Below are positions 53,145 through 61,795 of a stretch of DNA of 64,000 bases, piece by piece. This DNA is from a virus. The notes beneath the pieces are model-generated. The model was not told where the DNA came from. It was given only the letters and a program-made list of their open reading frames with translations, and did no database searches. Location: positions 1 through 64,000 of IMG/VR virus record IMGVR_UViG_3300035703_000034; one strand, written 5' to 3'. The position numbers and the translations under genes were made by a program. Position 1 is the stretch's first letter, and every line of letters starts with the position of its first letter.

Positions 53145-53969
53145 TCAAGCGACCGGTGGGTCGCTGTCGAACGGTACGCCGTCCCCGGGGGCGGTCATCG
53201 ACAGCGTCTCGCCGGCAGGCGGCTCGGGCAGCGGCCGCAGCACCGGCCTGTCGGGCAAGGACTGCGACACGGGGTCGCCCGCCTGCTCGGGCCAGACGAT
53301 CTCCCGCGTGGTGTCGTCCGCCAGCAGCAAATTGGGCGTGGCGACCTCGCGCGCGAAGACGAGCTGCACGTTCTCCAGCACCGTCGGGTTGGTCGCGCTC
53401 AGGCTGCGCGCGTGGCTCTGCAGCAGGCACTTCTCCCAGTACCACGACGCGATGTAGGCCCCGACCTCGTTGAACGACACGAGGTACAGCCCGAACGGCA
53501 CCTCGATGAGCTCGCTGGCCGTCGTCGCCTGCAGCGGCGTGCCGCGCTGGCTGGTCGGCAGCAGCGGCGCGACGTTGTAGCCCCCGCCGGTGTGGTACTC
53601 CAGCAGCCAGCGGTACAGCATCCCCAGCATGTTGCCCTGCGAACCGACCACGCGCTGCAGGGTCACGGCGTGCTGCATGCGCCCCGGGAAGTGCCGGGGC
53701 GTCGCCGCGCCGAACTCGTTGACCGTCGTCATGCTGCGCTGGCTGCTCTGCTCCACGGCCTGCAGCATGCCGATGGGCGTCAGCTGCTCGCGGTACGCGA
53801 CGGCCAGCCGTGCGAGCGGCGGACCGGAGACCAGCAGCGTGTGGGACGGGCTGACCAGATCGCCCGGCAGCTCGTCCGCGAAGACGGGCTGCTCGAAGGC
53901 GTTGTAGGTCTGGCTCCGGACCGATCGGTACGCCGCGTGGCGCAGCGCGTCAAGCGAGAGCGTCGGCAT
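53145..53969 (-). CDS. Tail-tube paralogue or tube-terminator-like protein
   Basis: The 274-residue product shares its plan with the upstream tube protein: LLVSGPPLARLAVAYREQLT then PIGMLQAVEQSSQ, and later IEVPFGLYLVSFNEVGAYIASWYWEKC. Compared with the tube protein it has an extended proline-rich C-terminus (LPDRPVLRPLPEPPAGE). It could be a tube end protein, a second tube type, or a tail terminator. It is the last gene of the minus-strand sheath operon, 14 bases after the tube. Confidence 0.6.
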   Translation of the reverse strand: MPTLSLDALRHAAYRSVRSQTYNAFEQPVFADELPGDLVSPSHTLLVSGPPLARLAVAYREQLTPIGMLQAVEQSSQRSMTTVNEFGAATPRHFPGRMQHAVTLQRVVGSQGNMLGMLYRWLLEYHTGGGYNVAPLLPTSQRGTPLQATTASELIEVPFGLYLVSFNEVGAYIASWYWEKCLLQSHARSLSATNPTVLENVQLVFAREVATPNLLLADDTTREIVWPEQAGDPVSQSLPDRPVLRPLPEPPAGETLSMTAPGDGVPFDSDPPVA

Positions 53970-53983
53970 CGATCACGGGGCGC

Positions 53984-54736
53984 TCAGGCCGTCGGGAAGG
54001 TGATCGACTTGGGATCCATCTTGCCGTCGCCCGTGGCAAACGCCAGGTTGATGGCGGGTGCGGGCACCTTGCGCACGGCGTAGATGCTGACGGACTCCTG
54101 GATGATGGGCTGGCCCGCCCCCACCGACTTGCCCGCGTTCAGCAGCTGGCAGCGCTCGTAGTACTCACGGCTGACCAGCTTGCCGCCGGCCGTGAAGGTG
54201 GCGAGCAGGATGCCGAACGGCAGGCGGAACACGTCCGACTCGAAGGTCGTGAAGTGCCCCCCGCTGACGGCCATGTCGGCCGCCCCCGTGGCGTTGCTGG
54301 CGGCGCCGCCCGGCTCGTTGGGCAGCAGCCGGACATCCACGGTCTCGTTGTTCAGCAGCTTGGGCAGCCAGGCGTAGCAGGCGTAGCGCAGGTTGCTGTG
54401 GTACGAGAGCACGCGCTGCAGCGACAGCTGGTACTGGGCCTGGGAGGCGGCCGTCCGCTTGAGGCGGCTGCCGATCTCCGAGAAGGGCGTGATGCCGTTG
54501 GTCTCGCTCTCGTTGAAGCCCTGCACCGCGCCGATGGGCACGAGGGTGCTGCCGATGTCCGTCGCCTTCGCCAGCACCGGCGGGCCCGAGAAGATGATCG
54601 TCGCGTCGGCACTCGCGACGTTGTTCGGGTCGTCCTCGAACTGGACCAGGTGGTTGAAGAAGTCCAGGTCGTCCGTACCCTTGGTCGTGTCGTAGAGCGC
54701 GTTCAGGGTTTCGAGCAGCTCGCTGATGTTTGCCAT
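53984..54736 (-). CDS. Probable tail tube protein
   Basis: The 250-residue product starts with AAAGGAG before its ATG. It has TIIFSGPPVLAKATDIGSTL, VPIGAVQGFNESETNG, FSEIGSRLKRTAASQAQYQL and VFRLPFGILLATFTAGGKLV, beta-strand-rich segments expected of the tube fold. Position right after the sheath gene on the same strand is the standard sheath-tube order of contractile tails. The paralogue downstream keeps the SGPP and PIG points. No proof beyond position and composition. Confidence 0.7.
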   Translation of the reverse strand: MANISELLETLNALYDTTKGTDDLDFFNHLVQFEDDPNNVASADATIIFSGPPVLAKATDIGSTLVPIGAVQGFNESETNGITPFSEIGSRLKRTAASQAQYQLSLQRVLSYHSNLRYACYAWLPKLLNNETVDVRLLPNEPGGAASNATGAADMAVSGGHFTTFESDVFRLPFGILLATFTAGGKLVSREYYERCQLLNAGKSVGAGQPIIQESVSIYAVRKVPAPAINLAFATGDGKMDPKSITFPTA

Positions 54737-54749
54737 GGGGGGCTCTCCT

Positions 54750-56675
54750 TTACTGGGTCAGGACGACGCGGGCGCGGATGCGGTTGAGCGGCAACGGGAT
54801 GTCGATTTCGGTCACGATGTCGAGCACGTCCCGCTGGAACTCGTTTTGCGCCAGCGAGACCAGCGTGCCGCTGAGGATGGGCGCCCCGATCTGCGGGAAC
54901 ACCCGGTTCAGCAGGAACTGGTGGTAGCCCTCGATGACGTTGGCGATCGCCGCCGTCGTGGCCGCGTACAGGTTGTACGGCCCGATGAAGCTCGCCAGGC
55001 GGTCCTTCAACCCGATCGAGTAGTAGTCCCAGGTCTTCGTGACCGACAGCTCCTTGAACCGCGTGTCCGTCGTGTCCGTCGTCGTCTGGTAGTACGCCCG
55101 CGGCAGGGCCGTCGGCGACTGCTTCTCGACCACGAACCCGCCGCTGCCCGCGATCAGGCCGAGCTGCTCCTCGGTGAAGTAGGTGTTCGCGTAGCGCACG
55201 CCCGCCACGCCGAGCACGCCCAGGTTGGTGAAGCCCTGGTGCGGCTGGTTGCCCGCGCTCATGCCGGCCAGCGCGGCCGCCAGGTAGTAGCCCGGCACCA
55301 CCGTGTCGACGCCCTGGACGTTGACGACGATTTCGCCGTTGGTGACGTACACGATGCGGCGCGAGCCGAACGAGTCCGCCGCGCTCGCGATCGCCTCGGC
55401 CTGCCCCTGCTTGTCGAGCACGCGGAAGACCATCAGGTCCACCGCCTCCGCCGCGAAGTCGACCGTCACGGTGGCCGCCTGCGCGTAGCTGCCCTCCTCA
55501 CCCTCGAACTTGGCGTTGACCAGCTTCAGCGCGCCGTTGTTGAGCACCTCCGACACGCGGTAGATGCCGGCGCGATCCTCCGGGTTGGCCGTCACCGGCG
55601 CCTCCGCCCGGGCCGTCACCTGGACGTAGTCGCCGACGCGCACGGCCGTCACGAACTCCGCCACCGGGTGCAGCACCCGCAGCACGCCGGCCGCCCGCAC
55701 GAGCTGCCCGTTGGCGAGCGGCTCGACGACGACCTTCTCGCGCGGGTGCGGCAGGTTGACGAAGCCGATGCGGAACTTGCTCTTCTCCGGCACCGACATC
55801 TGCTGCACGTGCGCCTTGAGGAAGCTCTGCACCGTGACGTCCTGCGTGAGCAGGCAGATGGCGTAGACCCGCTCGTTGGTCAGCGCGTCCAGCGCGGCGA
55901 GCCAGGCGGCCGGGCTGTCCTCCTCGACGCCCACGCACATCACCGAGGTGATGGTGTTGGAGAGCGCGAGCTGGGCCGCGAGCGCCAGCGGGTTGTCGAC
56001 CGAGGCTGGCCCGAGCTTGGCCTCGAAGTCGGCGAGCCGGACCTCCGTGACGGCGTTGACCGTCAGCTGGCGCACGGCCTTGTAGCTGACGCGCACGACG
56101 GCCGTCAGCACCGCCTTGCCGTCAACCTCGAGCTCCGCGGCGAGCGTGACGCTCTCGTCCGTCGCCTCAAGGGAGGCGGCGGCGACGACCTGCGGGGCCG
56201 TCAGGTAGCGCTTGATGACAAAGGTGGCGCTGGCGAACGTCAGCTCGCGGTCGAGCTTCAGCGTGTAGTCGCCCGTCACGGCGAGGATCTTGGCCGTGTA
56301 GTCGACGCCGGCCGCCGTGAGGATGACGACGTCGCCCGCCGCGACGCCGCTGGCCGCGAAGGTGGTGCCGCCGGGGATCGTCAGCGTGTCGCTGGAAAGC
56401 GCGCACGTGACGGCGCCGCCGTCGCGCACCTGCAGGACCGCGTCGTCGAGCCGCACGACGAGCGAATCGGGCTCGACTTTCGCGCCGAGCTCCAACTCGG
56501 GGTAGGCAAATGTTAGACTGGTTCCGGAGTAGTTCCCGGGGCTCTTCTCCTGAATCACTTGCTTGTTCAGGCCAACCAGCACCGTGGGCAGCACCGGCGC
56601 AAACTGCGTCGTGCTGATCGCGGCGAGTTCCTGCTGAATCTCAACGCCGGGGCGCGTCATGGTTCTGATCGCCAT
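54750..56675 (-). CDS. Tail sheath protein
   Basis: The 641-residue product begins MAIRTMTRPGVEIQQELAAI, the classic sheath start (RPGVxxxE). The long C-terminus has GLKDRLASFIGPYNLYAATT, IEGYHQFLLNRVFPQIGAPI and VTEIDIPLPLNRIRARVVL, the conserved C-terminal domain that contracts around the tube. Size fits phage sheaths. The ATG at 56675 is chosen because GGAGGA lies ten bases before it; an in-frame TTG at 56690 would overlap that ribosome-binding site. Own promoter motif on the minus strand. This makes a contractile tail almost certain. Confidence 0.92.
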   Translation of the reverse strand: MAIRTMTRPGVEIQQELAAISTTQFAPVLPTVLVGLNKQVIQEKSPGNYSGTSLTFAYPELELGAKVEPDSLVVRLDDAVLQVRDGGAVTCALSSDTLTIPGGTTFAASGVAAGDVVILTAAGVDYTAKILAVTGDYTLKLDRELTFASATFVIKRYLTAPQVVAAASLEATDESVTLAAELEVDGKAVLTAVVRVSYKAVRQLTVNAVTEVRLADFEAKLGPASVDNPLALAAQLALSNTITSVMCVGVEEDSPAAWLAALDALTNERVYAICLLTQDVTVQSFLKAHVQQMSVPEKSKFRIGFVNLPHPREKVVVEPLANGQLVRAAGVLRVLHPVAEFVTAVRVGDYVQVTARAEAPVTANPEDRAGIYRVSEVLNNGALKLVNAKFEGEEGSYAQAATVTVDFAAEAVDLMVFRVLDKQGQAEAIASAADSFGSRRIVYVTNGEIVVNVQGVDTVVPGYYLAAALAGMSAGNQPHQGFTNLGVLGVAGVRYANTYFTEEQLGLIAGSGGFVVEKQSPTALPRAYYQTTTDTTDTRFKELSVTKTWDYYSIGLKDRLASFIGPYNLYAATTAAIANVIEGYHQFLLNRVFPQIGAPILSGTLVSLAQNEFQRDVLDIVTEIDIPLPLNRIRARVVLTQ

Positions 56676-56712
56676 CGCGGGCTCCTCCAAGGACTGGACT
56701 GCTTCCTAAGAG

Positions 56713-56721
56713 GATTATCAG
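56713..56721 (-). promoter_or_regulatory. CTGATAATC sheath-operon promoter motif with T-tract (minus strand)
   Basis: On the minus strand CTGATAATC follows GCGGTTTTTCC by ten bases. The sheath start is 38 bases downstream. The T-tract lies inside the first codons of the divergent 56728 gene. Confidence 0.6.
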
Positions 56722-56727
56722 CAGCCG

Positions 56728-57117
56728 ATGGAAAAACCGCCCAAACCGGAACCGGCCTGCGCGCGGATCGACGCGGTGGTGCACCAGACCCTCAAGGACT
56801 GCCTCGCCCAGCACGGCGGCGCGCCGGCCGAGCTGTGCATGGCGATCGACGTATCATTGAAGTGGTTGTCCGAGCAGGGCGCGCCGTGCCGCGCGTTCGA
56901 GGTGCGGCTGGCGCAGGGCGGCGTCGGCTTCCGGTGCCTGGAGGCGGGCGAGGCCGCCCACCCCGAGGGGCTCTGGAAGCTGCTGCTGCTCGCCAGCGCG
57001 CCGCGCACGGGCCCGGACGGCGCCCCGCTGCTGGTGCCGACCACGTTGAACTGGTCCTCGGACACGCAGCGCTTGACGGTGGAGTACGCCCGCGCCGATG
57101 AAACACCTGACGCGTAA
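56728..57117 (+). CDS. Hypothetical protein, 129 residues
   Basis: The product begins MEKPPKPEPACARIDAVVHQ, has helical (LKDCLAQHGGAPAELCMAID) and beta parts (CRAFEVRLAQGGVGFRCLEA), four cysteines and an Ala-rich end. No family is recognised. It is divergent from the sheath gene and overlaps the sigma gene by 20 bases, so it is co-translated with sigma and might regulate it; that is a guess from position. Confidence 0.5.
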   Translation: MEKPPKPEPACARIDAVVHQTLKDCLAQHGGAPAELCMAIDVSLKWLSEQGAPCRAFEVRLAQGGVGFRCLEAGEAAHPEGLWKLLLLASAPRTGPDGAPLLVPTTLNWSSDTQRLTVEYARADETPDA

Positions 57118-57991
57118 AGAAGAGCTCGAGCTGATCATCGCGGCGCAGGCCGGCGACCGCCAGGCCCTGGCGACGCTCGTGCTCGCCCACCGCCCCTTCG
57201 TGCAGTACCTCATGCGCCAGATCACCTTCCCGGAGTGGATGGACCCCGAGGACATCCTGCAAGAAGGCTGCATCGGGCTGATGGACGCCGTCCGGACCTT
57301 CAACACGCAGTCCGGCAACCGCCTGCTCACCCACGCCTACTGGAAGATCAAGAAGGCGCTCACCAACCACATGAACAAGATGGGCTACATGGTGACGATC
57401 CCGTTCCTCAAGCTGCTAGACCTGAAGAAGTACATGAACAAGCTCGAGCAGACGCCGCAGCTGGTGACGGACGAGGAAAAGAAGAAGTACAGCACCTTCA
57501 AGAACGTCCAGCTGCTGTCCTTGTCGATCGGCATGTGCTCCTTCGAGGAGCCGAGCTTCCGGCAGTTCAACAACCACCGCGCCGCCGAGGAGTCCGACGA
57601 CGGCACCGGCGCGTACGTCGCCAACGACGTCAGCCTCGTCAGCCGCTCGACCGAGGAGGTCGTCCTCGGCGAGGCCGTCTACGCCGACCTGCTGCAGGTC
57701 ATCTCCAGCCTCAACGCGCTGGAGGGCGTGCTGCTGTCACAGTACTTGGGGGTGTACGGCGACGACCGGAAGCACTCGTTGAAGGCACTGGTCGGACAGA
57801 AAGCAGACTTCGACCCGTCGGGGAACCTGGTGACCGGCAGCAACGGGTACGGCATCCAGGTGGGCAAGTCATATAATACCATTAGCAAGCTGGTTCACGG
57901 CGCCCTGCATCTTGTGCGGCATCAGGTTGCACAGCATCTGGACGACGTGTTGCCCGAGATGGGAATTAGGCACCATGACCACACCGCCTGA
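57098..57991 (+). CDS. Sigma-70-family RNA polymerase sigma factor (second)
   Basis: The 297-residue product has a good sigma region 2 at residues 20-92: VQYLMRQITFPEWMDPED, ILQEGCIGLMDAVRTFNT and HAYWKIKKALTNHMNKMG. The D-xx-QEG-xxGLxxAV core is the polymerase-binding helix. A long middle insert (about 110-190) is unlike standard sigma factors. The C-terminal 50 residues (KSYNTISKLVHGALHLVRHQ) could be a shortened region 4. This factor likely directs host or phage polymerase to late promoters. A TATAAT sequence at 57870 inside its end may start the next gene. Confidence 0.8.
   Translation: MKHLTRKEELELIIAAQAGDRQALATLVLAHRPFVQYLMRQITFPEWMDPEDILQEGCIGLMDAVRTFNTQSGNRLLTHAYWKIKKALTNHMNKMGYMVTIPFLKLLDLKKYMNKLEQTPQLVTDEEKKKYSTFKNVQLLSLSIGMCSFEEPSFRQFNNHRAAEESDDGTGAYVANDVSLVSRSTEEVVLGEAVYADLLQVISSLNALEGVLLSQYLGVYGDDRKHSLKALVGQKADFDPSGNLVTGSNGYGIQVGKSYNTISKLVHGALHLVRHQVAQHLDDVLPEMGIRHHDHTA
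57870..57875 (+). promoter_or_regulatory. Consensus TATAAT inside sigma gene end
   Basis: TCATATAATACC lies about 100 bases upstream of the 57975 gene. It is a perfect -10 hexamer in a GC-rich gene, but no TTGACA-like -35 is visible. Possible internal promoter. Confidence 0.3.
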
Positions 57992-58466
57992 CGCGCTGGC
58001 ACCGCGCGAGCCGATCCTCCCGCCGTACCAGGGGCGCGTCGAGATCAAGGGGATCTGGGACGAGCCGGGTCACCCGCGGCACGGCGAGGTGGTGAGCTAC
58101 TACGCGGCCAACACCATCACCTTCGACGCGCGCGGGCTGATGGCGCGGGCCCTGGCGGGCGACGCGGCGGGGCACATCGTGGCGGTGGCCTGGGGCACGG
58201 ACGGCACGGCCGCCCAACGCTCCGACACGGGCTGCAAGGCGCAGGTCGCGAGCTCCGCCATCGTGCAGCCCATCACCTACCCGCGCCCGGAGTCGGTGAT
58301 GTTCACCAGCGTGCTCGCGCGCGGCGAGGGCACGGGCTACACCTACAAGGAAGTCGCGCTGATGGCCGACGACGACAAGTGCTTCGCGCGCTTCGTGTTC
58401 CCCAACGGTCAGTACAAGTTTGCCCAGCTGCGCATGAGCGTCAACTGGGAAATCATCTTCATCTGA
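57975..58466 (+). CDS. Tail-fibre/baseplate connector-type protein
   Basis: The 163-residue product has GRVEIKGIWDEPGHPRHGEV, NTITFDARGLMARALAGD, VAVAWGTDGTAAQRSDTG and a C-terminus with EVALMADDDKCFARFVFPN and VNWEIIFI. I know this pattern (NxIxxxGxxxLxxxL, then GTGxxxxxxxDTxL, then WxIxF) from small phage tail or fibre-associated proteins. It starts inside the sigma gene end with a 17-base overlap. Likely a baseplate-fibre part. Confidence 0.65.
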   Translation: MTTPPDALAPREPILPPYQGRVEIKGIWDEPGHPRHGEVVSYYAANTITFDARGLMARALAGDAAGHIVAVAWGTDGTAAQRSDTGCKAQVASSAIVQPITYPRPESVMFTSVLARGEGTGYTYKEVALMADDDKCFARFVFPNGQYKFAQLRMSVNWEIIFI

Positions 58467-58476
58467 GGCGCGTCGC

Positions 58477-61400
58477 ATGCAGTATGGCAGCTACGGGGTC
58501 TATCAAGGCGGCGACGTCGTCAAGGCGGTCGACGGCAGCCACCTGCTCGTCGCCCCCTTGATCGTCAAGGCGAGCGACGGCCGCAACCTGGGCTTCGGCG
58601 CGCCGGCCCGTCGCATCATCACGCTCTTCGACGCCACGGTGCCGAGCTTCACGTTCGACGCGCTGCGCGTCAGCGACTTCGACGCCCCCGACTACACGCT
58701 GCGCATCGGCGCGACGGCCGGGGCGGCCTACGTGGTCTTCGACACCCACCACATCCAGGACGTGCGCGTCGTGCCGACGCCGACCACCGAGATGGTGGTG
58801 CTGGCCGAGGTTTCCTGGCCCGACGGGGCAAGCGACCTTGACGACCTGGTGCTCGACGTCGGGCCGCGCCAGGAGAGCCGCGTGCTCGAGACGGGCCACC
58901 CGCTGCAGGCGCGCGACCTGTACACGGCCGGGATGCCGTTCACGGACACGGCCTTCAACGCGCCGCTCATCGGGTTCGCGTTGCTCTCGGAGGTGCTGCA
59001 AGGCGAGGCGCTCGCGAAGAACTCGGACACCTTCAGCTTCGTGGTGATCGACGAGAGCGCGCTCGTGCGCAGCGAGACGCAGCTGACCGTCCAGCCCTTC
59101 CGCATGCTGCTGCGCCGCATGATCGACGGGCAACCCGTTTACCGGGCCGTGCACACCAAGACGCCCTTCGTCTTCGACTACGACGTGACCACCTTGCCGG
59201 GCGAACGCATCTACGTGTGGGCCAGCCCCGACAACGGCGAGGTCTACTCGGGCATCACCTACGACCCGGAGAACGGCGTGCTGGTCGCCTACGGCAACGT
59301 GACCACGGGCATGACCAGCCTCGCGCAGGTCAAGTTCATCTTAAGCTCGGAGATCGCGGAGTCCAACGCCCAGTCGGGTGCGACGATCGCCGTGCAGGCC
59401 GCGGCGCTGCCCTCGGGCTTCGTGCAGCCCGTGGCGTTCACCCGCTCGACGACCGTTTATCGCACGGCCACCAGCGCCGAGGCCATCGCCTTGATCAAGG
59501 GGATGGAGTTCCTGATGCCCCAGACGACGCACGTCTTCCCGGCCGCGCCCGAGACGGGCACGCGCCTGGACCTGCTGTTCGCCGAGTTCTACCGCGAGGT
59601 CGAGTCGGCCCCGCCGCTCAACCGCTCCTTCTACCTGCAGGTGCCCGGCGTCGGCTACGTCGTCACCAAGGTGCGCTTCAAAATCGTCACGGGCGTGGCG
59701 TACGCGCCCCCCGAAACGATCCTGCTCCAGTCGCTCGTCACGAACGACGCGGGCTTCGCCTACACGCGTCACGCGGGCGGCCACTTCGAGGCTCCCGACG
59801 TCCGCGCCTACGACGGCTACACCTTCGCGCTCCCGCTCGCGCTGGTCTCGCGCTTCAACCAGGCGCCCTTCTCGCTGGAGAACCTGGCGGGCGGCGGGCT
59901 CGACGCCGAGAACCAGCCGACCCGACCGGACGGCAAGTCGCACGTGCTCTTCCACCTGGACGAGTGGGAGACGCTAGCACCGCTGACAAACCTGCCGGCG
60001 CGCGACCCCGCCCAGCTCTTCGGGCGCGCCTTGGCCGCGACGTTGCGCGGCGAGAACGCCAACCAGATGGCGCCCAGCCAGCTGCTGCCCGCGTTCTACA
60101 GCAAGGCGCCGCTGCAGCAGGACGTGATTGCCCCGCTCAACGCGTCGGATCTGGGGCTGTTCACGCGCCTGTCCGCGCCCGACGGCGTGCGGCGCGAGTG
60201 GAGCGCCAACCCGCAACCCTACTGGCTCGGCACGCACTTCGTGGCGGATGCCGACGCCGTCTCGGCTCTGCACACCTACGAGGAGGGCACGCGTACGCTG
60301 ACCATCAGCGCGCCGCAAGGGGCGTTGCTCGAGGTCGGCGGCTTCGGCGGCAACCAGCCTGTCGTCGCGCTGCGCTGGGTGGAGAGCGGCCGCGTCGTCG
60401 TGCTGCAGGCCCCCTGGGTGATCGGCAACGACGGCCAGTCCGCCACGGCCATCCTGGATCGCGGCGACGCGCACTACAACCCGAGCGGCACCGTCGGCCT
60501 GTCGTTCGCCGTGCGCCAGCAGCGCACGGGCTTCATGACCCGGATGCCCCGGGCCATCCTGCGCGCGCTCTACAACGGCGCGCCGATGACGCTCGCGGAG
60601 GTCGTGGCCCCCGGGCGCACGCCCGTCTTGCCCCCGCCGCCCGCTCCGTACCACGTCACGCCCGTCGGCAACCCGCTCAAGGGCGACGCGCGCACCGTGC
60701 GCGTGCCGGTCGTGGCCGACGGCTCCAACCAGGTGCGCGTGCCCGTGACGCACGCCGAGCACGCCGTGCTCGGGCCCGTGCGCGCCCGCGTCGTCGGCGG
60801 CGCGGAGCTGACCATCAAGCATGTCGAGTACGAGGACTTCGCAGACCCCGCCGCCCAGCTGCGCGTCTGGCTCTCCGCGCCCGTGCTCGCGGGCGAGACG
60901 GTCGAGCTCGACCTCGCCCTCGGCGGCGTCATCGCGAACGTCGTGCCCCAGCACGCCGCGCTCGGCGACGTCGCCCGGGCCCGCTTCGTCCCGTTCACCG
61001 TCCAGGGCGAGACCGCCGCCGTGCGCCTGGCGCTGCCGTACAACACCGTGCTGCGCGGCAGCTTCAGCTACCAGCGCGACGCGGCGGCGCCCGCCACCCA
61101 CGGCGTCTACCTCGACGGCTGGCTCTACCCCGTCAGCCTCGCGGGCTTCGACCGCAACGTGATCGACCTGAACTTCCTGCTCTCGCCCGAGGTGTTCAAC
61201 ACCCTGCCGGAAGCCCAGCAGGCCAAGTGGGAGTCCGACCCCGAGAACGCCGCCGGCTACCGGCTGAAAGCCGGCACCTACGCGCTGCAGCTGCCGGCGC
61301 TGCTCAGCCACGCGCTCGCCGCGAGCGACGTCGTCCAGGTGCTGTACCGCTACCAGAACGCGCCCTACCTGCCTGTTTCGCCGGATGCCAGCTTCAGCTT

Positions 61401-61791
61401 GCTGCACCGCGGTCAGCTGCTCGCGACCAACTCCAGTCTCGCCAACGTGAGCACCTACTTCGCGGCGCCCGTGTGTGAGCGGCTGCCGCGCGTCCGGGGC
61501 CTCGTGAAGGGGGCCGAGGCCGCGCAGGTCGAGACCACGCTGCAGGACCCCCTGCGCGTCAACCCGCTCGGTCAGCTGCCGATCGACGGCACGTCGTTCG
61601 AGCTGAACGGGGCGCTGGACTTCGACCTCGGCGTGGTCGACCCCGACGCGGGCGTCGTCGCCTGGTTCGCGCTGGTGGCCGAGCGCCGCTACGTGAAGCT
61701 GTTCTGCTACGTCACCGAGAACGAGTCGTTCACGCTCGACACCCCCAGTCGCGCCTTCTTGACCTACTGCGACGCCCACTACCTGGTCTAG
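58477..61791 (+). CDS. Very large tail/baseplate protein
   Basis: The 1104-residue product is beta-rich almost throughout. The N-terminal part (GSYGVYQGGDVVKAVDGSHL) and segments such as APARRIITLFDATVPSF are typical of fibre or baseplate wedge proteins. No enzymatic motif or coiled-coil stands out. It belongs to the run 57975-63319 of tail-tip genes. The role in the baseplate or in host binding cannot be split further by eye. Confidence 0.55.
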   Translation: MQYGSYGVYQGGDVVKAVDGSHLLVAPLIVKASDGRNLGFGAPARRIITLFDATVPSFTFDALRVSDFDAPDYTLRIGATAGAAYVVFDTHHIQDVRVVPTPTTEMVVLAEVSWPDGASDLDDLVLDVGPRQESRVLETGHPLQARDLYTAGMPFTDTAFNAPLIGFALLSEVLQGEALAKNSDTFSFVVIDESALVRSETQLTVQPFRMLLRRMIDGQPVYRAVHTKTPFVFDYDVTTLPGERIYVWASPDNGEVYSGITYDPENGVLVAYGNVTTGMTSLAQVKFILSSEIAESNAQSGATIAVQAAALPSGFVQPVAFTRSTTVYRTATSAEAIALIKGMEFLMPQTTHVFPAAPETGTRLDLLFAEFYREVESAPPLNRSFYLQVPGVGYVVTKVRFKIVTGVAYAPPETILLQSLVTNDAGFAYTRHAGGHFEAPDVRAYDGYTFALPLALVSRFNQAPFSLENLAGGGLDAENQPTRPDGKSHVLFHLDEWETLAPLTNLPARDPAQLFGRALAATLRGENANQMAPSQLLPAFYSKAPLQQDVIAPLNASDLGLFTRLSAPDGVRREWSANPQPYWLGTHFVADADAVSALHTYEEGTRTLTISAPQGALLEVGGFGGNQPVVALRWVESGRVVVLQAPWVIGNDGQSATAILDRGDAHYNPSGTVGLSFAVRQQRTGFMTRMPRAILRALYNGAPMTLAEVVAPGRTPVLPPPPAPYHVTPVGNPLKGDARTVRVPVVADGSNQVRVPVTHAEHAVLGPVRARVVGGAELTIKHVEYEDFADPAAQLRVWLSAPVLAGETVELDLALGGVIANVVPQHAALGDVARARFVPFTVQGETAAVRLALPYNTVLRGSFSYQRDAAAPATHGVYLDGWLYPVSLAGFDRNVIDLNFLLSPEVFNTLPEAQQAKWESDPENAAGYRLKAGTYALQLPALLSHALAASDVVQVLYRYQNAPYLPVSPDASFSLLHRGQLLATNSSLANVSTYFAAPVCERLPRVRGLVKGAEAAQVETTLQDPLRVNPLGQLPIDGTSFELNGALDFDLGVVDPDAGVVAWFALVAERRYVKLFCYVTENESFTLDTPSRAFLTYCDAHYLV

Positions 61792-61795
61792 CCCC

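Noticed and set aside
56676-56690. TTG start for the tail sheath five codons earlier
   Set aside because: It overlaps the GGAGGA that fits as ribosome-binding site for the ATG at 56675, and the sheath family normally begins close to the RPGV motif.
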